Source: Cohnella rhizosphaerae (lineage in GTDB: Bacteria; Bacillota; Bacilli; Paenibacillales; Paenibacillaceae). From it: a stretch of DNA of 64,000 bases. The notes beneath the pieces were generated by a model. That model worked only from the letters and a program-made list of their open reading frames with translations. It searched no databases and was not told the DNA's origin. This document shows positions 8,106 through 16,080 of the stretch, piece after piece (position 1 is the first letter of the stretch; each line of letters opens with the position of its first letter). The position numbers were made by a program, and so were the translations under genes. The stretch lies in NCBI RefSeq assembly GCF_029525575.1, contig NZ_JAPDIA010000007.1, positions 496,001-560,000 on the forward strand, in the 5' to 3' direction.

Positions 8106-8768
8106 GTGACGCCCGACGAGATACTGGATTCGTACAAGCCGATGACCGCGTTCATCGCGCAGGTGTACGGACGGGGTTGCGAGGTGATCCTCCACGATCT
8201 GCGCCGCCTGGAGAGCTCGATCGTCGCGATCAGCAACAATCATATCACCGGACGGGAAGTCGGCGGCTCCATCACCGACTTCGCGCTGAAGATCTTGCAC
8301 GACAAGACCTACGAGGGGCAGGACTTCATTGCCAACTACGCGGGTCAGGTGCCGGACAAAAAGATGCTGCTGCGTTCCTCCACCTTCTTCATCCGGGACG
8401 AGGAGCGCAACGTTATCGGCATGCTCTGCGTCAACGTCGACGTGACCGCGCTGCAGCAGGCCCGAGCGGCGATCGACGATCTGCTCCTGACCGGAGGAGA
8501 TACCGCGCCAACGTCCGACAGCGCCCCCGCATCGCCGCAGGAGGACTTCGCCCCTTCGATGGAGGAGCTGCTGCGCAGATCGATCGCCGGCGCGATCGAG
8601 CGCCACGGCGTTCCGCCGGTCCGCATGCATGCCGAGGAGAAGAAGCGGATCGTGGGCGAGCTGAGCGGCAAGGGCATCTTCCTGCTGAAGGGCGCGGTCA
8701 CCGAGGTGGCGCGCAGCCTGGAGGCGTCGGAGCAGACGATTTACAGGTATTTGAAGGAGTTAACTTAA
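8106..8768 (+). CDS. YheO/DauR-type PAS-like transcription regulator
   Basis: 220 residues. An N-terminal YheO-like PAS domain (LDSYKPMTAFIAQVYG, GCEVILHDL, SIVAISNNHITGREVG) is followed by a Ser/Ala-rich linker and a C-terminal helix-turn-helix of the HTH_22 type (GIFLLKGAVTEVARSLEASEQTIYRYLKEL). The family acts as DNA-binding regulators of amino-acid or purine catabolism, often next to RidA, as here. A GTG start at 8106 is assigned: GGAGG lies about 10 nt upstream and MTPDE begins the domain. The gap to ridA is 18 bp, so one operon is likely. Confidence 0.8.
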   Translation: MTPDEILDSYKPMTAFIAQVYGRGCEVILHDLRRLESSIVAISNNHITGREVGGSITDFALKILHDKTYEGQDFIANYAGQVPDKKMLLRSSTFFIRDEERNVIGMLCVNVDVTALQQARAAIDDLLLTGGDTAPTSDSAPASPQEDFAPSMEELLRRSIAGAIERHGVPPVRMHAEEKKRIVGELSGKGIFLLKGAVTEVARSLEASEQTIYRYLKELT

Positions 8769-8786
8769 CCGGGAGGGAACTATCGC

Positions 8787-9170
8787 ATGAACCAAGCCAT
8801 ATCTACTGCCCAAGCGCCAGCCGCGATTGGGCCTTATTCGCAAGCCGTACTCGCCGGAGGTTTCCTGTTCGCGTCCGGACAGATCCCGCTCGATCCCGAC
8901 ACCGGCGCCATCGTCGAGGGCGGCATCGAAGCCCAGACCCATCGGGTGCTGCAAAACCTGAAGGCGGTCGTCGAAGAAGCGGGCCTCGCGCTCGGCGATA
9001 TCGTGAAGACGACGATCTTCCTGGACAGCATGGACGACTTCGCGAAGGTGAACGAGATCTATGCGAGCTACTTCGACGGCGGCGTCCTGCCTGCCCGCGC
9101 GACGGTCCAGGTCGGCAAGCTGCCCAAAAACGCGCTCGTCGAAATCGACTGCGTCGCGCACCGGGGCTGA
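8787..9170 (+). CDS. ridA: RidA family 2-iminobutanoate/2-iminopropanoate deaminase
   Basis: 127 residues. RidA hydrolyses reactive enamine/imine intermediates made by PLP enzymes, protecting them from damage. Visible family marks are APAAIGPYSQAV, FASGQIPLDP, the catalytic-site Arg in LPARATVQVG and the final EIDCVA. GGGAGG lies 10 nt before the ATG. It directly follows the YheO-type regulator, a common pairing. Confidence 0.93.
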   Translation: MNQAISTAQAPAAIGPYSQAVLAGGFLFASGQIPLDPDTGAIVEGGIEAQTHRVLQNLKAVVEEAGLALGDIVKTTIFLDSMDDFAKVNEIYASYFDGGVLPARATVQVGKLPKNALVEIDCVAHRG

Positions 9171-9242
9171 ACGTCGTTAGCCCGGCCGCTTTTTAGCCCG
9201 GACAGCTTTGCGCATCGTCCCGTTATAACCGAGAACAAGCAA

Positions 9243-9267
9243 GCCGCGCAGCTCGCGCGGCTTTTTT
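9243..9267 (+). terminator. Intrinsic terminator after ridA
   Basis: GCCGCGC pairs perfectly with GCGCGGC across a 5-nt loop, followed by T6. Confidence 0.88.
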
Positions 9268-9269
9268 AT

Positions 9270-9480
9270 GCGCGCCTAGCCAAGCTGGGCACAACTAGCC
9301 GGTGGAAGTCCGGTCGAGGTAAGAGCCAAATCGCCTCGTAGCTGACGGGCAACTCGACAGGCCGTAACATGAAGTGAATCCTGCCGCATCGTCAAAAAGA
9401 ACCTGAAAAGGTCAAGGGATGCGCGAAGCCCTTGGAAGTGCAGCGCCGGAACAGTAAAAGGAGGGCTTGCGCCTTCCGAT
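9270..9480 (+). ncRNA. Fragment of a group II intron (5' domain I region), no intron-encoded protein
   Basis: The stretch beginning CGCGCCTAGCC and running through GGTGGAAGTCCGGTCGAGG, CCTCGTAGCTGACGGGCAAC and GCCGTAACATGAAGTGAATCC has the look of the 5' end and domain I of bacterial group II introns. No reverse transcriptase frame and no domain V hairpin follow; the sequence passes straight into the 51-bp array. I take it as a truncated remnant. The assignment rests on recalled pattern only. Confidence 0.5.
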
Positions 9481-9579
9481 GAAATTTCAGTTCTCTATTC
9501 TACATCAGAATGTATAACTTTCGGGGTGAAGCTCAGACTTAACCCTTTCTTAACATAATAGAACGTATAACATCGGCAG

Positions 9580-9856
9580 GTAATGCTGCACAGCGCCTCT
9601 TCGGCCCGGAATACGTCACATCCCCGACAAGTAACGCTGCACAGTGCCTCTTCGGCCCGGAATACGTGACATCCCCGACAAGTAACGCTGCACAGTGCCT
9701 CTTCGGCCCGGAATACGTCACATCCCCGACAAGTAACGCTGTACAGCGCCTCTTCGCCCGAAATACGCCATAGTCCCGACAGGTAACGCTGTACAGCGCC
9801 TCTTCGGCCCGAAATACGTCACAGTCCCGACAGGTAACGCTGCACAGCACCTTACG
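9580..9856. repeat. Array B: six tandem 51-bp repeats
   Basis: The motif TAACGCTGCACAG recurs at 9581, 9632, 9683, 9734, 9784 and 9835 (spacing 51, 51, 51, 50, 51). Each unit reads taacgctgcacagtgcctct, then a GGCCCGGAATACGTCACA segment and a CCCCGACAAG tail. Small dyads such as GCACAGTGC and GCTGTACAGC are present. Because 51 is a multiple of three it creates a fake repetitive open frame on the minus strand. Confidence 0.9.
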
Positions 9857-10132
9857 CCCCTCTCTCGCATCGTCGCGCGAGGGGAGAAAGGGGAAAGCTG
9901 GATAACGCAGGCTTTCCAGCCGATTGGAAGAGCCGAGGCGGAAATGCCTGCCCATCCTTTGCAGGCATCATAGGTTATCCCTTGCGCATGCATATTGCGA
10001 ACAGGAGCGGCGGCGTCCAATCACCTCGCTGGCTTCACTTGCTAACCTTACGATGACGTTAAGCGGAAAGGTTAGCGTGAGATGCAAATGAAAACTGCGG
10101 GAGTAACCGAAGGCAAGTCGAGCGAAGATACT
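9857..10132. other. Gene-free spacer with two hairpins
   Basis: No coding signal. Two perfect inverted repeats are visible: ATGCCTGC / GCAGGCAT near 9943-9969 and GCTAACCTT / AAGGTTAGC near 10040-10075. Neither is followed by a T tract. Confidence 0.5.
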
Positions 10133-10354
10133 GGACTCAGATGACGCTATTTCGTAAAAAACGGTGCAATTGTGATCATTACGGACTGGAGAGCCGTTAT
10201 TCACCCAGATCAAGACTAAAATAGTCTCTAATCCCGCAATAGGGGCTCCTGGGTCCGCGAGCGGGCTGAAAAGCGCGATCGGAAAAAATATAAGGGCTCC
10301 TGAGTCCGTCCGCTGCGCGCCATTGCGCAAACAAAGGCCGCCGGCGGTTTTTCT
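10133..10354. repeat. Dispersed ~181-bp nested-palindrome repeat, copy 2
   Basis: Core 10133-10313, from GGACTCAGATGACGCTATT to GGGCTCCTGAGTCCGTCC. The inner pair is GGACTGGAGAGCCGTTATT against AATAGGGGCTCCTGGGTCC. The flank TTGCGCAAACAAAGGCCGCCGGCGG (to 10354, read as a whole) is shared with copy 3 only, so the ancestral element extended beyond the core. Confidence 0.8.
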
Positions 10355-10397
10355 TACATTCGATCCCGGCCGACGGCGATTTGTGGAAAGGAACCAT

Positions 10398-10810
10398 TTG
10401 TTCATTACATGGGACTACCGAGACGCAGCGACGCCCGGAGCGAGGGGATTTGTTCCTACATGGGACGACCGAAAAGCAGCGATGCCCGGAGCGAGGTGAA
10501 TTGTTCCTACATGGGACTACCGAGAAGCAGCGACGCTTGGCCCGAGCGGATTTGTTCCTACATGGGACGACCGAGACGCATCGACGCTTGGCCCGAGCGG
10601 ATTTGTTCCTACATGGGACTACCGAGAAGCAGCGATGCTTGGATCGAGCGCGTTTGTTCCTACATGGGACTACTGAGACGCAGAGACGCCCGGATCGAGC
10701 GCATTTGTTCCTACATGGGACTACCGTGAAGCAGCGACGCCCGGAGCAGCGGATTTGTTCCTACATGGAACTACCGTGAAGCAGCGATGCCCGTCCCGAG
10801 CGCATTTGTT
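10398..10810. repeat. Array C: eight tandem 51-bp repeats
   Basis: TTGTT starts lie at 10398, 10450, 10501, 10552, 10603, 10654, 10705, 10755 and 10806, a constant spacing of 50-52 bp. The unit is TTGTTCCTACATGGGACTAC followed by CGAGAAGCAGCGACGC and a CCGGAGCGAGCGGA-like tail. The unit sequence is unrelated to arrays A, B and E. It creates an artificial repetitive open frame on the plus strand. Confidence 0.92.
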
Positions 10811-10826
10811 CGCATGCGGCTCTCCG

Positions 10827-11483
10827 CTACAGATCCAGCAGCCGCTTCAGCTCGTCCATGTCGGTAATGTAGATGTAGCCGTCCTCCCGCGCGATTATGT
10901 TCCTTTTGATGAGATGGCTCATAATTTTCGATACCGTGATCCGCGAGCACCCCATCAGATCGGCGAAAAGCTGGTGGGTTACCTTCGTGTTAATCTTGAT
11001 CCCCTTCGGCGTCTCCACCCCGTAGTTGAAGCTGAGCCTGTAAATATATTTGACAATAATCTGCTCCTTGTCCAGAAAGACGAGCTCCGTCACGTGGTCG
11101 ACGAGAAACTCCATCACCTCGGACAGATTGCCCATCCAGCTCTCCGCCAGCTCCCGGCTGCTGAACAGCACGCCCATGAAGGCTTTTGGCTCCATCGTCC
11201 GAAAGGTACACTTGGTCAGCGTCGTCGCGGTCATGAAATAGGGGCGGCTGGAGGCCGACCACAGATCGCCGATCAATTCTCCCTTGTTCACGATATACAT
11301 GATCTTCTCGTTGCCGTCCGGCGTCGTGATCGAGAACTTCACCCGTCCCGACTCGATATAGTAAATCTGATTGATGGAGGTGCCCTCCTCCGCGATCAGA
11401 CTGTTCTTGTTCATGGTGACGGCAGGGCAATCGGCGAAGTGATCCTTCCACAGATCGTTCTGAATGTAATGCGTCTTCGACAC
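10827..11483 (-). CDS. Crp/Fnr-family transcription regulator
   Basis: 218 residues. The N-terminal cyclic-nucleotide-binding-like beta-barrel shows IYYIESGRVKFSI and NKGELIGDLWSA. The C-terminal Crp-type helix-turn-helix is HQLFADLMGCSRITVSKIMS. No Fnr cysteine cluster or clear cAMP-binding arginine-serine pair is visible, so the effector is unknown. A GTG start at 11483 follows GGGAGGG by about 9 nt. It is divergent from the peptide-transport operon, whose upstream region holds a 16-bp palindrome suited to a dimeric regulator. It is probably the operon's regulator. Confidence 0.88.
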   Translation of the reverse strand: MSKTHYIQNDLWKDHFADCPAVTMNKNSLIAEEGTSINQIYYIESGRVKFSITTPDGNEKIMYIVNKGELIGDLWSASSRPYFMTATTLTKCTFRTMEPKAFMGVLFSSRELAESWMGNLSEVMEFLVDHVTELVFLDKEQIIVKYIYRLSFNYGVETPKGIKINTKVTHQLFADLMGCSRITVSKIMSHLIKRNIIAREDGYIYITDMDELKRLLDL

Positions 11484-11616
11484 CGAATGTCGCCCTCCCT
11501 TCGCGATTCCATGTTAGGTATTGTGCCGTGATGTGCGTTTCGACGAGGCTGTGGAGAACAAACGGCCTTTCGGTGCGCCTTGCGTTTGTTTTTATTATAA
11601 CTTCACAATAATCGGT

Positions 11617-11708
11617 TTGACAAAATTAAAATCGCTTCCAATTGCCTGATATGTAGCGTGCGCTACAACAATTATCGGACGGGCTGACTAGAATGATAAT
11701 TAATTATC
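11617..11708 (+). promoter_or_regulatory. Control region of the peptide operon: -35 candidate and two palindromes
   Basis: TTGACA (11617-11622) is a possible -35 element, with no good -10 at 17 nt. TGTAGCGTGCGCTACA (11652-11667) has perfect 7-bp arms and is the best candidate for Crp-family binding. GATAATTAATTATC (11695-11708) is a perfect 14-bp palindrome about 50 bp before the start codon. Confidence 0.5.
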
Positions 11709-11756
11709 GCACAATTCGATGTGATAAAAACTAACACAGACGGGGTGGGCTCACGC

Positions 11757-13466
11757 ATGAAAAAGGGAATGACGGCACTGCTAACTTCCATCATCGGCCT
11801 TAGCCTGGTGCTGGCGGGCTGCAGCTCGAACGATTCGAAGGGCTCCGCTTCGCCTTCGGCATCCGCCGGGTCTTCTGCATCGGCATCGGCTTCCGCGCCT
11901 GCGAGGTCGGGCGGCACGGTCACGGTCGCGCAGGCGTCCGAACCGGGCAACCTGAATCCGCTGATCTACGCCACGACGACCGACACCAACGTCACGCACA
12001 TGATCTTCGATCCGCTCGTCAAGCCGGACGCGGAGCTGAAGATGACAGGCGGCTTGGCGAAAAGCTGGGACATCTCCGAGGACGGCCTCACGTATACGTT
12101 CCACCTGAACGAAGGCGTAAAGTGGCACGACGGACAGCCGTTCACCGCCAAGGACGTAGCGTTCACGTTCACTTCCATGGCCGATCCGAGATACGACGGC
12201 GGCGCCTACAGCCGCGTGCAGCCCGTCGTCGGCGCAGCCGACTTCCACGACGGCAAGGCGGACAGCGTCTCCGGCATCAAGGTCGTCGACGACAACACCA
12301 TCTCCTTCACGCTCGCCACCCCGAACGCCTCTTTCATCGCGAGCCTGTTCATCGGCATCCTGCCGGAGCATCTGTTGAAGGACGTATCGCCGTCCGACTG
12401 GGCCAAGAACGCCTTCAACCGCAATCCGGTCGGCACCGGCCCCTTCAAGTTCGTCAAATGGGAGACCGGCCAATACATCGAAGTCGCCGCGAACCCGGAC
12501 TACTTCGGCGGCGCGCCGAAGCTGGACAAGGTCATCACGCGGTTCGGCGACGCCAACACGATGCTGGCGGCGTTCATGAACCAGGAGGTCGACATCGTGC
12601 CGGTCGCGGGCGACCAAGTGCCGTCGATCGAGACGCTCGACTTCGCGGACGTGAAGGCCGCGAACGATCTGTCCGTGTACTATGTCGGCTTCAACCTGCT
12701 GAACCCGTTCTTCAAGGACCTGAAGGTTCGCCAGGCGCTATCGTACGGCACGGACAAAAATCTGATCGTATCGAGCATCATCGGCGAATACGGCGAAGTG
12801 AGCGACGACCTTTTCCCGAACGCCCACTGGTCGCACAACCCGGACGTCACCAAGTATCCGTACGACAAGGCCAAGGCCAAGCAGCTGCTTGAGGAAGCCG
12901 GGTTCAAGCTGAACGGCAAAGGCATCTACGAGAAGGACGGCAAAGAGCTGAAGTTCTCGCTGAGCGTGCCGACGGGCAAGACCGAACGCGAAAAGACGGG
13001 CGTGCTGCTGAAGCAGCAATGGGGCGAGATCGGCGTCGGCGTCGAGATCGTATCGCTGGACTTCTCCACGCTGGTCACGAAGCTGCTCCCGACCGGCAGC
13101 GACGGCAAGCAAAGAGCGGTGAAGGCCGACGACTACGACGCGTACATTCTCGGCTTCGGCGTCGAGGCCGATCCGGACGAGTACCGCTCGTACTTCGACT
13201 CCAAGTTCATGCCGCCGAACGGCTACAACTTCGTCAGCTACAGCAACCCGAAGATCGACGGCCTGTTCGACCAGGAGCTCACGCAGACGAACCAGGACGA
13301 GCGCACGTCGACGTTCCACGAGATCGCCAAGATCTTGTCCGACGACGTGCCTTGGATCCCGATCTACGGCCAGAAGTCCGTATTCGCCTCGAACAAGAAA
13401 ATCGAAGGCTTCGACCCGGACTTCCGCGGCGTCAGCTTCAATGCGAAGGACTGGAGCCTCAAATAA
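11757..13466 (+). CDS. Peptide ABC transporter substrate-binding lipoprotein (DppA/OppA family)
   Basis: 569 residues. The signal peptide with lipobox LVLAGC is followed by a Ser/Ala linker and an SBP_bac_5 domain: GGTVTVAQASEPGNLNPL, GLAKSWDISEDGLTYTFHL, GVKWHDGQPFTAKDVAFTF and DYFGGAPKLDKV. It captures oligopeptides for the permeases encoded at 18622 and 19651. The ATG at 11757 is chosen because it opens the signal peptide, although GGGGTGG is only a weak ribosome site; upstream in-frame starts would spoil the signal. It heads a long operon of transporter and peptidase genes. Confidence 0.92.
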   Translation: MKKGMTALLTSIIGLSLVLAGCSSNDSKGSASPSASAGSSASASASAPARSGGTVTVAQASEPGNLNPLIYATTTDTNVTHMIFDPLVKPDAELKMTGGLAKSWDISEDGLTYTFHLNEGVKWHDGQPFTAKDVAFTFTSMADPRYDGGAYSRVQPVVGAADFHDGKADSVSGIKVVDDNTISFTLATPNASFIASLFIGILPEHLLKDVSPSDWAKNAFNRNPVGTGPFKFVKWETGQYIEVAANPDYFGGAPKLDKVITRFGDANTMLAAFMNQEVDIVPVAGDQVPSIETLDFADVKAANDLSVYYVGFNLLNPFFKDLKVRQALSYGTDKNLIVSSIIGEYGEVSDDLFPNAHWSHNPDVTKYPYDKAKAKQLLEEAGFKLNGKGIYEKDGKELKFSLSVPTGKTEREKTGVLLKQQWGEIGVGVEIVSLDFSTLVTKLLPTGSDGKQRAVKADDYDAYILGFGVEADPDEYRSYFDSKFMPPNGYNFVSYSNPKIDGLFDQELTQTNQDERTSTFHEIAKILSDDVPWIPIYGQKSVFASNKKIEGFDPDFRGVSFNAKDWSLK

Positions 13467-13483
13467 CCGATGCATAGCCGCTT

Positions 13484-13521
13484 GGGAGATATAGGGATCC
13501 TCCGGGATTTCTATATTTCCC
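13484..13521 (+). terminator. Intercistronic hairpin, possible partial terminator
   Basis: GGGAGATATAG pairs with CTATATTTCCC (11 bp, one wobble) and is followed by a T-rich stretch rather than a pure T run. It separates the binding-protein gene from the rest of the operon. It may let the binding protein be made in excess, as is usual for such operons. Confidence 0.5.
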
Positions 13522-13556
13522 TTTATCCCTTTCTTTTAAAAAAGGAGCACGACGCG

Positions 13557-14900
13557 ATGATCATGGCCGATTCAATCCGACAAGAAGCGACGGAGCTGCT
13601 CCGCAATCTCATTCGTATCGACACCACGAACCCGCCCGGCGGCGAATTGGCCGCCGCGCGTTACATCGCCGGATTGGCCGAAGCCGAAGGCATTGCCGCC
13701 GAGATCGTCGAGACCGCGCCGGGACGGGGCAACGTCATTCTGAAGCTGGCGGGCCGCGAGACGGGGCCGCCGCTCATTCTGCTCTCCCATCTGGACGTCG
13801 TAGGGGCGCGTCCTGAGGAATGGCGGCATCCGCCGTTCGAGGGCGTCATCGAGGACGGCTACCTGTGGGGGCGCGGCACGATCGACACGAAGCAACTGAC
13901 CGCGATGGAGCTGATGACGTTGTTCCTCCTTGCCAGAGACAAGGTCGTCCCGCGCAGGGACGTCTACCTCGTCGCGACGGCGGACGAGGAGAGCGGCAGC
14001 GCGCATGGGCTGAGGGCGCTCCTTCAGACGCATGGCGGCCTGTTCCGGGATGCGGATGTCGTGAGCGAGGGCGGCGGATTCCCCGTCGTCGTCAACGGAA
14101 AAACGTTTTATTTGTGCGAGGTCGGCCAAAAAGGGCTGTGCCAGGTCAAATTCATTTATCGGCGGAAGCCGAATCGCAATCCGTTCTACCCGGACAATGC
14201 CGGCTTGCGCAGCTTCGCGGAGCTGGCGCGCCGCATCGCGGGCAGCGCGTGGCCGGGAACGGTGCCGGAGACGACGAGGCGGTTGATCGCTCAGTTGATG
14301 AAGGCGAGCGAGGACGCGCCGCAGGGCGACCGCCCGCTGTCCGAGCAAGTCGAATACCTGAAGACGAAGGTCAGCCCGCTGTTCGGCAACATGATCAAGG
14401 CGATGACCGAGAGCACGATCGCCCTTACGATGTGGCACGGCGGCCGAAGCCGCAAGGAACTCGCGGGCGAGTACGAAGCGATGGCGGATATCCGCCTGCT
14501 GCCGGGCGTGAAGCGGCAGGAAGTCGAGGCCAGGCTGGACGCCCTGTGCGCGGAGCTCGGGATCGAGTGGGAACTGATCGCTTGCCAGCAGGGCTACGAC
14601 TCGGGCGCCGAAGGCCGTCTGTATCAAGAAATGTCCGAAGCGATCGCGTCCCGCGTACCCGGGGCGGCGCTGATCCCGTTCATCGCGACGGGGACGAGCG
14701 ACGGACGCTATCTGCGCGAATATGACAGCAGGGTATTCGGATTCTCGCCGGTGCTCGCGGAGGATATGACCTTCGAGCAGGCCGTCACGATGGTGCACGG
14801 CGTCGACGAACGAATCGCCTGCGATTCGATAGCATTCGGGGCGGCGACGCTGCATCAGGCCGTACTTCGATACTGCACTGGAGGGGATGACCGTGATTAA
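13557..14900 (+). CDS. M20-family metallopeptidase (first copy)
   Basis: 447 residues. Di-zinc ligands are visible in order: His/Asp in LLSHLDVVG, Asp in GRGTIDTKQ, the Glu pair in TADEESGS, Glu/Asp near SEGGGFPV, and a late His in MVHGVDERI. The usual dimerisation-domain signature (GxxGHxS) is missing: the corresponding stretch reads KPNRNPFYPDNAG, unlike the second copy at 16074. It probably hydrolyses imported di- or oligopeptides in the cytoplasm. ATG at 13557 follows AAAGGAG by 9 nt. Its last codons overlap the start of the next gene. Confidence 0.85.
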   Translation: MIMADSIRQEATELLRNLIRIDTTNPPGGELAAARYIAGLAEAEGIAAEIVETAPGRGNVILKLAGRETGPPLILLSHLDVVGARPEEWRHPPFEGVIEDGYLWGRGTIDTKQLTAMELMTLFLLARDKVVPRRDVYLVATADEESGSAHGLRALLQTHGGLFRDADVVSEGGGFPVVVNGKTFYLCEVGQKGLCQVKFIYRRKPNRNPFYPDNAGLRSFAELARRIAGSAWPGTVPETTRRLIAQLMKASEDAPQGDRPLSEQVEYLKTKVSPLFGNMIKAMTESTIALTMWHGGRSRKELAGEYEAMADIRLLPGVKRQEVEARLDALCAELGIEWELIACQQGYDSGAEGRLYQEMSEAIASRVPGAALIPFIATGTSDGRYLREYDSRVFGFSPVLAEDMTFEQAVTMVHGVDERIACDSIAFGAATLHQAVLRYCTGGDDRD

Positions 14901-16080
14901 GGAAGAATACCGCGTCGCTTGCGAGAAGCTCGACGCCGCGGCGGCGCTGCTGCGCAAGAGCGGCATCGACGCCTGGCTGATCCTGAACCGGGAGGCCAGC
15001 GATCCGTCCCTGCCGCTGCTGATCGGCACGACCTCGATTCACGAGGCCGCCGTCTTCCTGATGCCGGACGGCCGCCATCTGATCCTGGCGTCCGAGAGCG
15101 ACCGGGGCAACTTCGACAACAGCGGTCTGTTCGCCGAGGTGATCCCGTACGGGCACAACTTCGAGGCGGCGCTGGCCGCGCTGATCGCGCGCATCGCTCC
15201 GCGCCGTCTGGCGCTGAACTACTCGCTGCACGACCATCTGTGCGACGGATTGACCGTGGGCCAATACGAGATTCTGTCCCGGGCGATCGGCGCGGAGCGG
15301 CTCGCCGCCATCGAGACGTCCAGCGAGCCGATGCTCAAGGAGATTCGCAGCATCAAGACGCCGGCGGAGCTCGCGCGCATCCGGCAGGCGATAGCGTACA
15401 CGCAGGACATCTTCGAGGAAGTGGCCGCGCAGGCGCGCTGCGGCATGACCGAGCGTGAGCTCGGCGAGCTGTTCGTCGCGGGCATGAAGAAGCGCGGCGT
15501 CGTCAACGGCCACGAGCATCCGTTCGATCCGCCCCTCGTGTGCATCGTGCGCGCGGGGCTCGCCCATCGCAAGCCCGGCGATACGGCGATCGTGCCCGGC
15601 GACATCGTCATCATGGACATGTGCGTCAAGTATAGGGACTACTGCTCCGACATCGCCAGGACGATGTACTTCCTGCGTCCGGGAGAGACGCGGGCGCCTG
15701 CGGACGTGCAGCACGCGTTCGACACGGCGATCGGCGCGATCACGGCGTCGATCGACTGCATCGCCGCCGGCAAGCGCGGACACGAAGTGGATGCGGCCGG
15801 ACGCCGCGCCATCGAAGCGGGCGGCTATCCGACGATCCGGCACTCGGTCGGGCATCAGGTCGGCCGTCAGTGCCATGACGGCGGCACCAGGCTCGGCCCG
15901 CCGGCCAAGGCGGATACGGACGGCATCGTCCAGGTCGGTGAGGTGTACGCGATCGAGCCGACGGTGATCCAGGACGGCGGCCTGCCTTGCATGCTCGTCG
16001 AGGAGAACGTCGTGATCACGCCAGAAGGGCCTGAGCTGCTTAGCAAGCGTCAGCTTGCGCTGGTCGCGATCCCATGCTGA
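14893..16080 (+). CDS. M24-family Xaa-Pro peptidase (first copy)
   Basis: 395 residues from GTG at 14893, selected because GGAGGGG ends 6 nt before it; ATG at 14887 would touch the ribosome site. A creatinase-like N-terminal domain is followed by the pita-bread domain with metal ligands in DMCVKYRDYCSDIARTMYF, GHQVGRQCHDGG, EPTVIQ and EENVVIT. The substitution GHQxGRxxHDGG for the common GHGxGxxxHE is shared with the 17413 gene. It should cleave Xaa-Pro bonds in imported peptides. It overlaps both neighbours: the stop of the preceding M20 gene and the start of the next. Confidence 0.87.
   Translation: MIKEEYRVACEKLDAAAALLRKSGIDAWLILNREASDPSLPLLIGTTSIHEAAVFLMPDGRHLILASESDRGNFDNSGLFAEVIPYGHNFEAALAALIARIAPRRLALNYSLHDHLCDGLTVGQYEILSRAIGAERLAAIETSSEPMLKEIRSIKTPAELARIRQAIAYTQDIFEEVAAQARCGMTERELGELFVAGMKKRGVVNGHEHPFDPPLVCIVRAGLAHRKPGDTAIVPGDIVIMDMCVKYRDYCSDIARTMYFLRPGETRAPADVQHAFDTAIGAITASIDCIAAGKRGHEVDAAGRRAIEAGGYPTIRHSVGHQVGRQCHDGGTRLGPPAKADTDGIVQVGEVYAIEPTVIQDGGLPCMLVEENVVITPEGPELLSKRQLALVAIPC

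Noticed and set aside
10381..10779. Repetitive protein frame (HGTTEKQRR repeats) over array C and a similar one over array B
   Set aside because: A 51-bp period is a multiple of three, so any open frame repeats by itself. No ribosome site or family resemblance; neighbouring 50- and 52-bp units would break it.
9580..10810. CRISPR-like look of arrays B and C (and of arrays A and E)
   Set aside because: Units repeat along their whole length with no unique spacers, and no cas gene is nearby. They are plain tandem repeats.
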